A stretch of DNA of 64,000 bases from Limoniibacter endophyticus (GCF_014652835.1 NZ_BMZO01000001.1:310001-374000), one strand, 5' to 3'. Counted from the stretch's first letter, positions 40,651 to 51,214 are shown. The notes: a model not told the origin generated them from the sequence alone. Made by a program: numbers and translations.

Positions 40651-42288
40651 TCAGGCCGCGACGTTTTCTCCAGGAATCGCTGCGACAAGCTCCTGCGTGT
40701 AGGCGGATTGCGGATTGCGGAAAATTTGCGAGGGCGGTCCCTGTTCCACGATATGACCGCGCTGCATAACCACGATCTCGTCACAAATCTGGCTGGCGAC
40801 GCGTAGATCATGCGTGATGAAGATCATGGAGACACCTGTTTCGCGCTGGATCTGATCGAGCAGCTTGAGGATCTGCGCCTGGATCGAGACGTCGAGCGCC
40901 GAGACAGCCTCGTCGGCGATCAAGAGCTTCGGCTTGAACATCAACGCTCGGGCAATGCCGACGCGTTGGCGTTGCCCACCAGAAAATTCATGTGGGTAGC
41001 GCTCAAATGCACCACTATCCAGACCGACATGCTCGAGCAACGCCCTCGCCTGCCGGCTCGCTTCCTTATAGGACACCCCGTGGGAAACAGGTCCCACCGT
41101 TAAAATATGACCAATGGTAGAGCGTGGATTGAGCGAGGCGAAGGGATCTTGGAAGATCATCTGGATTTGCGGGCGAAGCGCACGGAATTCCGCTTCCTTC
41201 ATCTGAGCGATGTCCTGTCCATCGAACAATATCCGCCCGCCATCACTATCCATCAGCTTAACAAGAAGACGTCCGAGCGACGATTTGCCCGACCCGCTCT
41301 CGCCGACAATGCCAAGCGTTCTGCCGGGCTGCAGCGTGAAAGAAGCCTCCTGCACAGCCTTGACGGCCCGTTCCTTGCCGAAGAATTTGCTACCGCTACG
41401 ATATTCCTTTGACAGACGTTCCACGGCCATGATGGGTTCGGAGACTTCGCCCGGTTCATGCGCCCGATCATTTTCAGAAAGGCGCGGCACGGCGGCAATG
41501 AGTCGTTTAGTATAGGGATGTTCCGGGCTTTGGAGGACTTTTTCAGCCGTCCCCTGTTCAACGATGTGGCCCTTTTCCATGACGATCACACTATCGGCAA
41601 TCTCGGCGACAACGCCGAAATCATGGGTGATGAACATGACACTCATACCTTTGCGGCGCTGAATATCGCGGATCAGGTCGAGTATTTGCGCCTGAGTAGT
41701 GACATCCAGTGCCGTCGTGGGCTCATCGGCAATGAGAATGGTCGGCTCCAGTGCCAGAGCCATGGCGATCATTACGCGCTGACGCTGTCCCCCCGAGAGA
41801 CGGAATGGATACTGATGATACATCAACTCCGGCTCTGGAAGGCCAACCTCCTTCAGCAGCGCGAGAGAACGGGTGCGACGGCTTTCGCGCGCCCCTTCGC
41901 CATGCGCCAGCATGACTTCCTCAATCTGTTCGCCAACGGTCATCAGCGGATTAAGCGCGGAAAGCGGATCCTGGAAGATCATCGAAACCACGCGACCACG
42001 AATGCTTCGGAACGTCGCTGGCGAGGCATGCGTCAGATCAAGATCGCCACAGGTGATACTGCCTTCAGAGATATTGATCACCCTCGGAAGAAGCCCCATC
42101 ACAGCATTCGCGGTCACTGACTTGCCTGAACCGGACTCTCCAATGATACAGAGGATCTGGCCCGCTTTCAGGTCGAAGGAAATATCCTTGACCGCGTGCT
42201 TACGCTCCATGCCCTTCGGCAGGTCCACGGTCAGATTGCGGACGGCAAGCGCAACTTTGGAGCCAACTGTAGCGTCACGATTTTCCAT
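40651..42288 (-). CDS. fused double ATPase of the dipeptide/opine-type ABC transporter
   Basis: Cytoplasmic ATPase of 545 residues that fuses the DppD- and DppF-like halves. The first half has Walker A GESGSGKSV near 50-58, signature LSGGQRQRV and ADEPTTALD; the second repeats GESGSGKSS, FSGGQRQRV and ADEAVSALD. Both halves carry the oligopeptide-transporter C-terminal extension. It is the first gene of the minus-strand operon, starting across a 260-bp AT-rich gap from the XRE-cupin regulator, which probably controls it. Such fused ATPases are common in rhizobial importers. Confidence 0.95.
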   Translation of the reverse strand: MENRDATVGSKVALAVRNLTVDLPKGMERKHAVKDISFDLKAGQILCIIGESGSGKSVTANAVMGLLPRVINISEGSITCGDLDLTHASPATFRSIRGRVVSMIFQDPLSALNPLMTVGEQIEEVMLAHGEGARESRRTRSLALLKEVGLPEPELMYHQYPFRLSGGQRQRVMIAMALALEPTILIADEPTTALDVTTQAQILDLIRDIQRRKGMSVMFITHDFGVVAEIADSVIVMEKGHIVEQGTAEKVLQSPEHPYTKRLIAAVPRLSENDRAHEPGEVSEPIMAVERLSKEYRSGSKFFGKERAVKAVQEASFTLQPGRTLGIVGESGSGKSSLGRLLVKLMDSDGGRILFDGQDIAQMKEAEFRALRPQIQMIFQDPFASLNPRSTIGHILTVGPVSHGVSYKEASRQARALLEHVGLDSGAFERYPHEFSGGQRQRVGIARALMFKPKLLIADEAVSALDVSIQAQILKLLDQIQRETGVSMIFITHDLRVASQICDEIVVMQRGHIVEQGPPSQIFRNPQSAYTQELVAAIPGENVAA

Positions 42289-42548
42289 CCCTGAACACCC
42301 CTCTTGTTTTTTTCATTTTTCTTGGATGATACGCGTATATTGAAAATTTTGACAAGAGCGATTTGAACGGCTTCTGTCGGTAAATTTTAAAATCCCACAC
42401 ACATACTACTTAAGCTACTGTTTTTAATAATTTATTTTTCTCGACATCGCATGCTTGTCATTTTCTGCACGCCTAGGAGAATAAAAATATTGAAATTCAC
42501 TCCACAATATTTCACTTTTTTGTTTATGCGAGGGGCAGGAGAAATAGA
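42289..42548. promoter_or_regulatory. divergent AT-rich control region
   Basis: Shared upstream region of the ABC operon (minus) and the XRE-cupin gene (plus). It is far more AT-rich than its neighbours. ATATTGAAA occurs twice in direct orientation, at 42337-42345 and 42487-42495, exactly 150 bp apart, near each gene's start. These are candidate sites for the adjacent regulator. Confidence 0.4.
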
Positions 42549-43142
42549 TTGAGCGAAATAACTAAAGGAGCGCAGTTCCTGCTAGGAGCCACGCTCCGAC
42601 AATTGCGAACGGCAAAGGGCATGTCGCTCCAGCAGCTGGCAGACAGCTCCGGCGTCTCTGTTGGCATGATCAGTCAGATCGAGCGCGATCTTGCGAACCC
42701 TTCCATGCGCGTGCTCACTGCTATCCGGCGTGCCTTGAACATCTCTCTCCAGGAGATGTTTGGAGAACAACCGGACGATCCTGTTCACCAGGGTGATCCC
42801 GCTTTTGTACGCCGGCACGAAGATCGACCCTTGATAGACCTCGGATTGCTCAAGAAGGAATTACTGACTGCCGGAGGCCATCACCATTTGCAGATCATGA
42901 TTCTGCGCGTGGAGCCGGGGGGGGTGTCTGGCAATACGGCGCTTAGCTATCCAGCGGAAAAGGGCGGCCTGATCCTTTCCGGCGAGTTGACGCTCACCAT
43001 CGATGGGCAGGAAGCAAACCTGCGAACCGGAGACAGCTTCGTTTTCGACAGTTCGCTACCCCACAGTTTCCGAAACACGGGAGAAAAACCGGCCGAAATC
43101 CTCTGGATCATCGGCGCGGTACAATTTGACCGTCATCTCTAA
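42549..43142 (+). CDS. XRE-family regulator with C-terminal cupin
   Basis: Regulator of 197 residues. The HTH (about 13-67) reads LRTAKGMSLQQLADSSGVSV then MISQIERDLANPSMRVL; the cupin (about 110-190) has LRVEPGGVSGNTALSYPAEKG-type and GDSFVFDSSLPHSFRN motifs. Members such as PuuR or MppS-type regulators sense amines or amino acids through the cupin. The start is TTG at 42549 with AGGAG eight bases upstream. It stands between the ABC operon and the oxidase/PLP pair and is the likely local regulator. Confidence 0.93.
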   Translation: MSEITKGAQFLLGATLRQLRTAKGMSLQQLADSSGVSVGMISQIERDLANPSMRVLTAIRRALNISLQEMFGEQPDDPVHQGDPAFVRRHEDRPLIDLGLLKKELLTAGGHHHLQIMILRVEPGGVSGNTALSYPAEKGGLILSGELTLTIDGQEANLRTGDSFVFDSSLPHSFRNTGEKPAEILWIIGAVQFDRHL

Positions 43143-43176
43143 AAGCTCAAAATAATGAGGGGAGCGCGAGAGCGAC

Positions 43177-44490
43177 ATGCAATCAAATTCGCAACACGAC
43201 CATAAAACGACGCCATTCTGGTGGGAAGCAGCACCAGTCAAGCCGTTGCCACCTAAATCGCTGCCAACCAAAATCGACGTGGCAATCGTCGGCGCAGGCT
43301 ATGCGGGATTGAGCGCGGCCCTGCAGCTCGTCCGGGCAGGACGATCCGTAATCTGCCTCGACAAGATGAACCCTGGTGAAGGGGCTTCTTCGCGCAATGG
43401 TGGCATCACCAGTGGCAACATTCGCCTTGACCACGCGACGCTGGTGCGTCGTTTCGGCGAAAACCGTGCGCTTGCGATCGAGGCAGAGGGAAAAAAGGCG
43501 CGCGAATTTCTTTACAGCTTCATCGAAAGTGAGGGGCTGGCCTGCGATTTCAAACGCGTAGGGCGTTTCAGCGGTGCAGTTGGCAAACAAGATTATGAGG
43601 GCCTGGCTCGTACGGCGGAAAAGCTGGAGAAGAAGCTTGGAATTGAAGCCTTTGCGGTGCCACAAGCTGAACAGCGAAATTATTTAGGTACGGATTTCTA
43701 TCGTGGCGGATCGGTCCGAATGGACATCGGCGGTCTCCATCCAGCAAAGTTTCATGCCGAGATTTTACGTGTGGCGTTGGAGGCCGGGGTGCAGGTGCAT
43801 TCCGGCGCGGCTGTTCGCAAGGTAGATCGCCTCAATGACGGCTTCAACGTATTGACCGACGCCGGCCAGGTCTTGGCACGGCAAGTGCTTGTCTGCACGA
43901 ACGGCTATACTGATGCTTCCGATCCATGGCTGCGTCGCCGCATGGTTCCCGTGCGCAGCCGCATCATCGCAACGGAGGAGCTGTCGCCCAATCTAATGGC
44001 AACGCTGATGCCCAGATTGATGATGTGCAGCGAAACGCGCAATCTCGGCTTCTATTACCGCCCCTCGCCCGATGGAAAGCGGATTCTGCTTGGGGGACGC
44101 GACGGATCAACGAGCGGTGATCCGATCGAACCCACCCTCCATCTCAAGCGCAATCTCGATGAACTTTTCCCCGAATTGCAGAACGTATCCGTCACCCATA
44201 GCTGGTTCGGACATGTGGCGATGCATCGCGACATGATACCTCGCATCTTCGAACGTGACGGGATCGTCTATGCCACGGGATTCTGCGGTTCCGGGGTGGT
44301 ATGGGCACCATGGATTGGCGCGCAGGCAGCAAAGAAGCTGCTCGATGCACAAATGCAGGCCCGTTCAGCTTTCGACTTCCGTCCTCCAGCAGCCGTACCA
44401 TTCTACAGCGGCAAGCCCTGGTTCATGCCCGGTGTCATGGCATGGTATCGCCATCTGGATCGCAAACTGATGCGGCGCGCCGGACGTTAA
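43177..44490 (+). CDS. FAD-dependent amino acid/amine oxidoreductase (DAO family)
   Basis: Flavoenzyme of 437 residues with the dinucleotide motif AIVGAGYAGLSAALQLVRAG at about 33-52, GEGASSRNGGITSGNI, and the C-terminal VYATGFCGSGVVWAPWIG that binds FAD. It resembles the PuuB/OrdL and glycine/sarcosine oxidase branch of the DAO family, which oxidise amines or amino acids to imines. The substrate is unknown. It follows the XRE-cupin gene by 34 bp and precedes the PLP enzyme by a hairpin-bearing gap of 58 bp. Co-regulation with the importer is likely. Confidence 0.93.
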   Translation: MQSNSQHDHKTTPFWWEAAPVKPLPPKSLPTKIDVAIVGAGYAGLSAALQLVRAGRSVICLDKMNPGEGASSRNGGITSGNIRLDHATLVRRFGENRALAIEAEGKKAREFLYSFIESEGLACDFKRVGRFSGAVGKQDYEGLARTAEKLEKKLGIEAFAVPQAEQRNYLGTDFYRGGSVRMDIGGLHPAKFHAEILRVALEAGVQVHSGAAVRKVDRLNDGFNVLTDAGQVLARQVLVCTNGYTDASDPWLRRRMVPVRSRIIATEELSPNLMATLMPRLMMCSETRNLGFYYRPSPDGKRILLGGRDGSTSGDPIEPTLHLKRNLDELFPELQNVSVTHSWFGHVAMHRDMIPRIFERDGIVYATGFCGSGVVWAPWIGAQAAKKLLDAQMQARSAFDFRPPAAVPFYSGKPWFMPGVMAWYRHLDRKLMRRAGR

Positions 44491-44497
44491 AATCACC

Positions 44498-44527
44498 CGG
44501 CTCATGCGCGGAAAAGTGTATGAGCCG
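44498..44527. promoter_or_regulatory. hairpin between oxidase and PLP enzyme genes
   Basis: CGGCTCAT (44498-44505) and ATGAGCCG (44520-44527) form a perfect 8-bp stem with a 14-base loop. It lies just after the oxidase stop and covers the first of two possible starts of the PLP gene. A role in mRNA processing or start choice is possible. Confidence 0.4.
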
Positions 44528-44548
44528 CTCCCTCTGATTGGAAAGCTC

Positions 44549-45670
44549 ATGTCCCCTGCCCATGATACCAGTTCCGTTGGCACGCGTTATAATTTGAACA
44601 CCCCTGCCCTTGTGCTCGATCTCGATGTGTTCGAGCGAAACGTTGCGACGATGGCGGAGATCATAAAGGCGCATGGTAAAGGTCTGCGCCCGCATGCCAA
44701 ATCGCACAAGTGTCCGACCATCGCACAAGCCCAGAGAGACGCCGGCGCCATCGGTCTTTGCTGCGCAACGTTAGATGAAGCGCAAATCATGGCCGCAAAT
44801 GGCCTTTCGGGAATTTTGATTACTTCGCCGGTTACGACAGGATACAAGATCGGGCGTGTCGTTGCACTTGCCGAGCAAACTCCGGACACGATGATCGTAG
44901 TGGACAATCCGGACAATGCCCGGAATCTTGCAGCAGCAGCAGAACAGAAGAGCCTTCAGATCAACGTCCTGATCGACGTTGAATTGGGCTTTGGGCGAAC
45001 GGGTGTCACGTCTCCGGAAGCAGCGGTACAACTCGGAAACACAATCAGAAACCTGCCTTCCCTCGTCTATTGCGGCATTCAGGCCTATGGTGGACATCTT
45101 CAACATACTGTCGATCCAATCGAGCGGCTCGATCTATGCCGTCAAGCTCATCGACGGATCGAAGGGATCATGGATGCTCTTGCTTCGATCGAGATGAGTC
45201 CCCCCATCGTCACGGGTGGCGGGACGGGCAGCCATCTTATAGATGCCCAGGAAGGCCCATTTACTGAAATTCAGGCCGGATCCTACATTTTCATGGACGC
45301 AGAATATCAGACGGTGATCTATGCAGAAGGCGAGAAATGGCCGTTCGATAATGCGCTCTTCGTGCAGACATCCGTCACAAGCACAAACGTGCCCGGCTTC
45401 GTCACGACGGACGCCGGTACAAAAGCTTTTGCTCTGAACGGTCCCGAGCCGCGTGTAATCACAAGTGGCCTGGAAGTGACGACTTACGAATATGCCGGTG
45501 ACGAACATGGCCGGCTGCATCTGAATGGTGCCAATGTTCGACCTTCGATCGGGGATATCATCGAATGCGTCGTCCCACACTGCGATCCTACGGTAGCTCT
45601 TTATGGTCGTTACCATTGCGTCCGGGGCGATAAACTCGTCGATGTGTGGGAGATCAGCGCACGTCGTTGA
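44549..45670 (+). CDS. D-threonine aldolase / DSD1-family PLP enzyme
   Basis: Fold-type III PLP enzyme of 373 residues with an alanine-racemase-like N-terminal barrel and a DSD1 C-terminal domain. The PLP lysine lies in LRPHAKSHK (Lys51 from this start). The metal site near the C-terminus reads HCD (His344, Asp346), the His-x-Asp form known from D-threonine aldolase and D-threo-3-hydroxyaspartate dehydratase; eukaryotic-type D-serine dehydratase has His-x-Cys. The ATG at 44504 would overlap a hairpin, while 44549 has GGAAAG upstream. It is the last gene of the regulator-oxidase unit. The reaction is probably on a D-beta-hydroxy amino acid. Confidence 0.88.
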   Translation: MSPAHDTSSVGTRYNLNTPALVLDLDVFERNVATMAEIIKAHGKGLRPHAKSHKCPTIAQAQRDAGAIGLCCATLDEAQIMAANGLSGILITSPVTTGYKIGRVVALAEQTPDTMIVVDNPDNARNLAAAAEQKSLQINVLIDVELGFGRTGVTSPEAAVQLGNTIRNLPSLVYCGIQAYGGHLQHTVDPIERLDLCRQAHRRIEGIMDALASIEMSPPIVTGGGTGSHLIDAQEGPFTEIQAGSYIFMDAEYQTVIYAEGEKWPFDNALFVQTSVTSTNVPGFVTTDAGTKAFALNGPEPRVITSGLEVTTYEYAGDEHGRLHLNGANVRPSIGDIIECVVPHCDPTVALYGRYHCVRGDKLVDVWEISARR

Positions 45671-45736
45671 ATTCAGGTGCAGATATTCTGGGAAATGCCT
45701 TGAAGGCCATGAGCAAAAGCGTGAAGAATTTAGCGG

Positions 45737-48700
45737 CTAATGAAAATTGCGGCTTTTTATCCTGAGCGTCTCGCCCTCTTGGTCTTGAATAGGCTTGTCT
45801 TCTAAGTGCGCTCGATGAACGTTTGCTTTGCTATGAGAAAATCCATCGCCTCGGCAAGCAGGAAGGGGGAAATCATGATCCCGATCGGCAAGACCAGCGA
45901 GTTCGCCTGAGAGGTCGAAGAGTTTCCTGGCAACGAGATGCACAACCTCGCCCTCCCTCTGCACCTTGGCGTCAATTCCTATCATCGTCGCACCAAGGAC
46001 GACTTGTCTTTGTCGCTCGAAGAGCTTTGGCCAGACGACGAGATTGGCTGATCCCGTTTCGTCCTCAATAGTGACGAACACAACGCCTTTTGCCGAACCG
46101 GGTCTTTGGCGGATAAGCACGAGTCCGGCGGTTCTCACCCAATATCCGTCGCGCGATCTCATAGCCTCCTCGCAGGTGATTATTCCGCGTAAGGCAAGAT
46201 CACGTCGCAAGAAGGAAAGCGGATGATCACGCAACGTCAGGCCAACATGCGTATAATCCTTCACGACATTGTGTCCCGCAGTCATCTGCCGCAGATCGAT
46301 TTGCGGCTCCTGCTGTTCGACAATTACACGGCCCTCTCGAGCGGTAGCAGCGGCAAATAATGGTAGAGGTTCGTCGCGTAAAGCTTTGATTACCCAGAGC
46401 GCATCGCGTCTCTGAAGCGCCATTGCAGAATAGAATGCATCGGCCTCTGCAAGCTCTACGAGCGATGCCACCGACACGCCGGATCGTCGCCAAACCTCGT
46501 CTATACTCTGGAATGGCTGATCTGCCCGTGCAGCAACAATCCGCGCTGCCTCGGTTGATGCAAGCCCCTTTACCATGCGCATCCCTAAGCGAACGGCATG
46601 ATCATCGGTACCCTCGATCTTTTCCAGCGTACAGTCCCAACGAGATTGATTTACACAGACCGGCCTGACCTCAATGCCATGCTTTCGGGCATCCGCAACT
46701 ATCTGAGCAGGCGCATAAAAACCCATAGGCTGAGAATTGAGCAAGGCAGCGCAAAATGCCTCCGGATAATGGCATTTAACATAGCTTGATGCATAGGCGA
46801 TCAACGCGAAAGAGGCAGCGTGCGATTCCGGAAACCCATAGGAACCAAACCCTTCGAGTTGAGCGAAGGTTTTCTCAGCAAAATCGCGCGTGTAACCATT
46901 TTTGATCATGCCGTTGATGAGCTTTTCTTTGAAGCGGAAAACTCCGCCAGTCATCTTGAAGGTGGCCATGGATTTGCGCAGTTGGTCCGCCTCACCGCCG
47001 GTGAATCCAGCACAAACCATTGCGACCTTCATGGCCGACTCCTGAAATAATGGAACTCCAAGCGTTTTTTTTAACACCGCTTCCAACTCCGGCGTAGGAT
47101 AACTGACCTCCTCCTCACCTTCGCGTCGACGGAGATAAGGATGAACCATATCGCCTTGAATCGGTCCGGGCCGCACGATCGCAACCTGAATCACCAGATC
47201 GTAAAACTCTTCCGGTTTCAGGCGTGGCAGCATTGACATCTGAGCACGCGACTCGATCTGGAAAGTGCCCAAGGTATCGGCACGCCGGATCATCGCGTAG
47301 GTCTTTCTGTCATTTGTTTGCTTTATCTTTGCCAGGTCGAGATTCTTGCCCTTGTGCGTGCGAATGAGATCAAAAGCCTTGGACATACAGGTCAACATTC
47401 CCAACGCGAGCACATCGACCTTCATCATCTTCAGGGTTTCGACATCATCCTTATCCCATTCGATGATTTGTCTCCCCTCCATTGCGGCCGGTTCTATCGG
47501 CACCAGCTCATCAAGCCTGTCCTGCGTCAGCACGAAACCGCCCGGATGCTGGCTAAGATGACGTGGCGCGCCTATCAGTTGCTGCGCCAGCTTCAATGTC
47601 AGGGCAAGGCGACGATCGTCAGGGTTGAGATTGAGCTCACGGAAACTGTTCTCACTTACGCCTTCAGACCAAGACCACAGGCTGGATGAAAGCGTCTTGA
47701 TCAGGTCCTTCGGCAGACCAAGTGCCTTGCCTATATCGCGAATCGCCCCTTTTGCCCGATAGCGAATGACAGTTGCACAAAGAGCAGCCTTGTCTTGTGT
47801 ATAGGTCTTGTAGATCCATTGGATGACCTCCTCGCGGCGCTCATGCTCGAAATCGACGTCGATATCGGGCGGTTCATCACGCTCCTTCGAAATGAACCGC
47901 TCGAATAAAAGATCGATTTCCTCGGGATTGATGGAAGTAATGCCAAGCACATAACAAACAACCGAATTGGCTGCCGAACCGCGCCCCTGACATAGAATAC
48001 CCTGCGAGCGCGCATAATTGACTATGGAGAAGATCGTCAGGAAATACGGCGCATATTTCATGGTATGGATCAGGTCGAGCTCATGACGTATGGCTGCGGC
48101 AATCTTCGGCGGAACCGCTTGCGGATAACGCTGCGCCAAATATTTTTCGACATAATGCTCAAGCGATTGCTGTGCATCCATGCCCGGCATCAGGGCTTCA
48201 TCCGGATACTGATAGGTCAGTTCTTCAAGCGAGAATGTGCAGCGCTCGACGATCTCAAGGGTCCTAGCCAATGCCTCAGGATAACGCGGAAACAGACGCG
48301 CCATTTCTTCCGGCGGTTTCAGATAACGATCGGCATGACGTTCGCGCTCAAATCCCACATCGTCGATTGTCGTGTTGGTGCGAATGCAGGTTACGATATC
48401 CTGCAATTGTCGACGGGATGGCTCGTGAAATAAAACATCGTTGGTAACGACCGTCTTCACCTGAAAGCGTGTCGCCAGATTGGAAATATCATGCAGACGC
48501 AGCTGATCGTTCGGGCGACGTCGCAGACATAGGGAGACATAAGCCCGATCTGCAAATATCTCGGCCATTTTTCTGAGCTGCAGCGCACAGATTTCATCAG
48601 CAATATCCGGTACAAGAATACCAATCAGTCCTTGCGCATGCTGCTCGACATCGTCGAGATGAAGAATGCAATTGTTCTTACCGCCACGCTTCTTGCCCAG

Positions 48701-48979
48701 CGTTATCAGTCGCGTCAGCCGCGAATAGGCCGCCCTGTCGGTCGGATAAACCAGAATCGACATGCCATCCTGTAAATCCAGACGGCAACCCACGACGAGC
48801 GGCAGACCCGTAGCCCGTGATGCCTCGAGCGCACGCACAATTCCGGCCAAGGAATTCCGGTCGACTACGCCGATAGCCTGAAGCCTTAAAAGTTTGGCGG
48901 CAGCAAACAACTCGTCTGCTGAGGACGCCCCGCGAAGAAAGCTGAAGTGAGTGGTTACCTGCAACTCGGCATAGTTCAT
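45737..48979 (-). CDS. dnaE2: error-prone DNA polymerase DnaE2
   Basis: C-family polymerase alpha of 1080 residues that carries out SOS mutagenic synthesis with ImuA and ImuB. The N-terminal PHP domain begins [19 protein letters not shown]; the polymerase motif [18 protein letters not shown] and the palm-to-finger segments follow; an OB domain ([16 protein letters not shown]) lies near the C-terminus. The ATG at 48979 overlaps the imuB stop as ATGA; the longer frame adds eight residues inside imuB. It is the last gene of the imu operon behind a LexA box. Confidence 0.97.
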   Translation of the reverse strand: MNYAELQVTTHFSFLRGASSADELFAAAKLLRLQAIGVVDRNSLAGIVRALEASRATGLPLVVGCRLDLQDGMSILVYPTDRAAYSRLTRLITLGKKRGGKNNCILHLDDVEQHAQGLIGILVPDIADEICALQLRKMAEIFADRAYVSLCLRRRPNDQLRLHDISNLATRFQVKTVVTNDVLFHEPSRRQLQDIVTCIRTNTTIDDVGFERERHADRYLKPPEEMARLFPRYPEALARTLEIVERCTFSLEELTYQYPDEALMPGMDAQQSLEHYVEKYLAQRYPQAVPPKIAAAIRHELDLIHTMKYAPYFLTIFSIVNYARSQGILCQGRGSAANSVVCYVLGITSINPEEIDLLFERFISKERDEPPDIDVDFEHERREEVIQWIYKTYTQDKAALCATVIRYRAKGAIRDIGKALGLPKDLIKTLSSSLWSWSEGVSENSFRELNLNPDDRRLALTLKLAQQLIGAPRHLSQHPGGFVLTQDRLDELVPIEPAAMEGRQIIEWDKDDVETLKMMKVDVLALGMLTCMSKAFDLIRTHKGKNLDLAKIKQTNDRKTYAMIRRADTLGTFQIESRAQMSMLPRLKPEEFYDLVIQVAIVRPGPIQGDMVHPYLRRREGEEEVSYPTPELEAVLKKTLGVPLFQESAMKVAMVCAGFTGGEADQLRKSMATFKMTGGVFRFKEKLINGMIKNGYTRDFAEKTFAQLEGFGSYGFPESHAASFALIAYASSYVKCHYPEAFCAALLNSQPMGFYAPAQIVADARKHGIEVRPVCVNQSRWDCTLEKIEGTDDHAVRLGMRMVKGLASTEAARIVAARADQPFQSIDEVWRRSGVSVASLVELAEADAFYSAMALQRRDALWVIKALRDEPLPLFAAATAREGRVIVEQQEPQIDLRQMTAGHNVVKDYTHVGLTLRDHPLSFLRRDLALRGIITCEEAMRSRDGYWVRTAGLVLIRQRPGSAKGVVFVTIEDETGSANLVVWPKLFERQRQVVLGATMIGIDAKVQREGEVVHLVARKLFDLSGELAGLADRDHDFPLPACRGDGFSHSKANVHRAHLEDKPIQDQEGETLRIKSRNFH

Positions 48980-50487
48980 GCGAAAACTCCGTGCAGGAAC
49001 CATTCCTGAGAACCTGTTTGCGCATCCACGCCATCGCCGGTGCGAAAAATCCAGAACCGCGCGCCCTCGTCTTCCTCAACCACGAAATAATCCCGCACCA
49101 AATCATACTCGGCATCACGGTGCCACCATTCGCCGAAGATGCGCTCTGGCCCATCCGCACGCTTGATACGACGGCGCTTGCCGCGCCATGTGACGCTAAC
49201 AGGAGGGTGATCGGGAAGAAGCGCGATCACTTCTACTGCCTCCGGACGCGTCAGAAGACGAACTGGCCGCGGCCAAAGCTGCGTCCAGGAAAGTTCAGGG
49301 GCCGTCTCATTGAATGCGACCCGACGTACCGATCGCTCTGGAATATCCGACGCATAGGGCAAAACACGGTACACGCGCTGCCCTCGATTGGCATAAATAT
49401 CCATCAGAGGAACAATGTCCATGTCATCGTCCGCAACCAGGGAAGACGATTTTTGCTCCTCGAGCAAAGATTCGGCTACGGAGGCAACAAGCGATAACCT
49501 CTCGATACCAGCGCCTGGGTCTATCTTTTCCCGACGATCCCGCAAAAGCCTGGTGAGCCATGCAATATCGCGCGTTGGTTTTGCTGTTCCTATGCGCAGG
49601 GCCTTGCGTGTCCCGTCAACCTGCTCCACGACAAGATCGGCCTTGCGCACACCCAATCCTTTTTGTTGCAATGCTTCAACCAGTTGAACGGTGAGACGGG
49701 CAACATACTTGTCAATTGTCTCAGCTGCACCTATCGGCTCGGCAAACAAACGAGTGACTTCGATCTGTTCAGTCGCGCGAATGGGAATAATAGGCTCGGC
49801 GATTTGTCCAAACATCTGGTCAAGACGTCGCCCCACCTCTACCCCGAAACGAAGCACCAGGGGACCGCGCGGCAGACGAGAAATTTCGCCAATGGTTCGA
49901 AATCCAAATGTGCGAAAATCCCGTACAACGTGTTCCGGCAGCCGAAGACCAGCGATGGGCAGATTCTCGACGGCACGAGCATTTTGCCCTCTCGGCACTA
50001 TGACAGTCGGACGGCGGATTACCCGCGCACAGGCATGAGCAGCTCCCCACGTGTCGGCAATGGCAACACGAGCCGTCAAGCCTTTTGCCTGAAAACATTG
50101 GAAAATTGCATCGAGCATGGCTTGCTCACCACCGTGCAGATGGTCGGCACCTTCAGTGTCCAGCACGATACCATCCGGCACATCGACAGCAACCAGGGGC
50201 GAATATTGCCGCAATGCCCATAGTGCAATCTGTTCCAAGACTTTCTGGTCAGCGTCATTATCCTCATCGAAAATCAGTAAATCGCGAAAAACCGCCTGCA
50301 CCTTCGCAGCCTGCATACCGATCCGTACGCCGGCGCGTCTGGCGGCCTTGTCGGCAGCCGATACAAAACGCTTCGATCCGCTTTTCATCAGAACGACGAC
50401 GGGCTTCTCAGCGCCAATGGAGGGATCGAGCCGTCTTATCCTGTCCGTAGCCAGATCGGGAAAGTATATCGATACAACCCTTGTCAT
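48976..50487 (-). CDS. imuB: ImuB, catalytically degenerate Y-family polymerase homologue
   Basis: Protein of 503 residues related to Y-family polymerases but without their catalytic carboxylates; the N-terminal DxD motif of active enzymes is replaced by YFPDLATD. ImuB works as an adaptor that recruits DnaE2 to the beta clamp. The palm/finger part (about 1-240), a little-finger-like region and a C-terminal extension are all present. Start at 50487 (MTRVVSIYF); a frame four codons longer exists. It overlaps the end of imuA by 80 bp and the start of dnaE2 by four. Confidence 0.95.
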   Translation of the reverse strand: MTRVVSIYFPDLATDRIRRLDPSIGAEKPVVVLMKSGSKRFVSAADKAARRAGVRIGMQAAKVQAVFRDLLIFDEDNDADQKVLEQIALWALRQYSPLVAVDVPDGIVLDTEGADHLHGGEQAMLDAIFQCFQAKGLTARVAIADTWGAAHACARVIRRPTVIVPRGQNARAVENLPIAGLRLPEHVVRDFRTFGFRTIGEISRLPRGPLVLRFGVEVGRRLDQMFGQIAEPIIPIRATEQIEVTRLFAEPIGAAETIDKYVARLTVQLVEALQQKGLGVRKADLVVEQVDGTRKALRIGTAKPTRDIAWLTRLLRDRREKIDPGAGIERLSLVASVAESLLEEQKSSSLVADDDMDIVPLMDIYANRGQRVYRVLPYASDIPERSVRRVAFNETAPELSWTQLWPRPVRLLTRPEAVEVIALLPDHPPVSVTWRGKRRRIKRADGPERIFGEWWHRDAEYDLVRDYFVVEEDEGARFWIFRTGDGVDAQTGSQEWFLHGVFA

Positions 50488-51160
50488 CGCAGGCTCCAAC
50501 TACAAATGCGGCGGGTTCTCCCGCCTTTGCGCGAACCAATTCGAGAAACCATTGCGCCCGCCCAACACCCGGCACCGGAAGCGGCGCGGAAGGCAGCAAG
50601 CTGATGCGCCATTTCGTGGCAGAGGCGGTCGGCTGGCTGAAATCGTCAGCATCCGCCATTCGTCCCCACCGTCTGACGGCAAGAGCCAGGTTACCTTTCT
50701 TTTCCGCTGCCAATTGCAAACGGCGCGATGCTGTCATCGGCAACCGGACGATCTCACCCACCACTGCTCCAATCCGACCATAGGAAAGCCCCTCTTCCAT
50801 GTTTGCCAGAACATCCTCCTCTCTGTCAGATTCAATGAATGTGACACGCGATGGATGAAGACCAGCCTGCGCCAGTGCCGGAAAAAACAAATCTGGCCGG
50901 GTCAGACACCAGACGATGGGTCCTTTCGTACGAGCCGCGATACCGGCAGCAAAAAGAGCGGCGGCCGCACCATCGGTCGCTCCATCTTGATTGCCCGCAA
51001 ACTCATGCAATGCTCCGTAGCTTAATCCACCGCCAGGAAGCACAGCATCAACTTCTCTCACGCCAAAAGGGAGTGATCCGACCTTGCGTTTGCCTTCTCT
51101 TTCCAGAGATGCAAGGCGCTGGCGCAAATCGGCCATGACGTGCGCACGGGATATCGTCAT
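50408..51160 (-). CDS. imuA: ImuA, RecA-like SOS mutagenesis protein
   Basis: RecA/SulA-related protein of 250 residues, the first gene of the imuA-imuB-dnaE2 mutasome. It shares the RecA-like core (LPGGGLSYGALHEFAG, then IVWCLTRPDLFFPALAQ) but has no full Walker A motif, as is usual for ImuA. The C-terminal 80 bp overlap the imuB start in another frame. A LexA box lies 55 bp upstream of its ATG, so it is induced by DNA damage. Well placed by gene order. Confidence 0.94.
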   Translation of the reverse strand: MTISRAHVMADLRQRLASLEREGKRKVGSLPFGVREVDAVLPGGGLSYGALHEFAGNQDGATDGAAAALFAAGIAARTKGPIVWCLTRPDLFFPALAQAGLHPSRVTFIESDREEDVLANMEEGLSYGRIGAVVGEIVRLPMTASRRLQLAAEKKGNLALAVRRWGRMADADDFSQPTASATKWRISLLPSAPLPVPGVGRAQWFLELVRAKAGEPAAFVVGACDDKGCIDILSRSGYGQDKTARSLHWR

Positions 51161-51214
51161 AATGCACCCTTTGACTTGCGATCCTTCATCAGACGCAAGG
51201 TAAGTTGAATTAAT

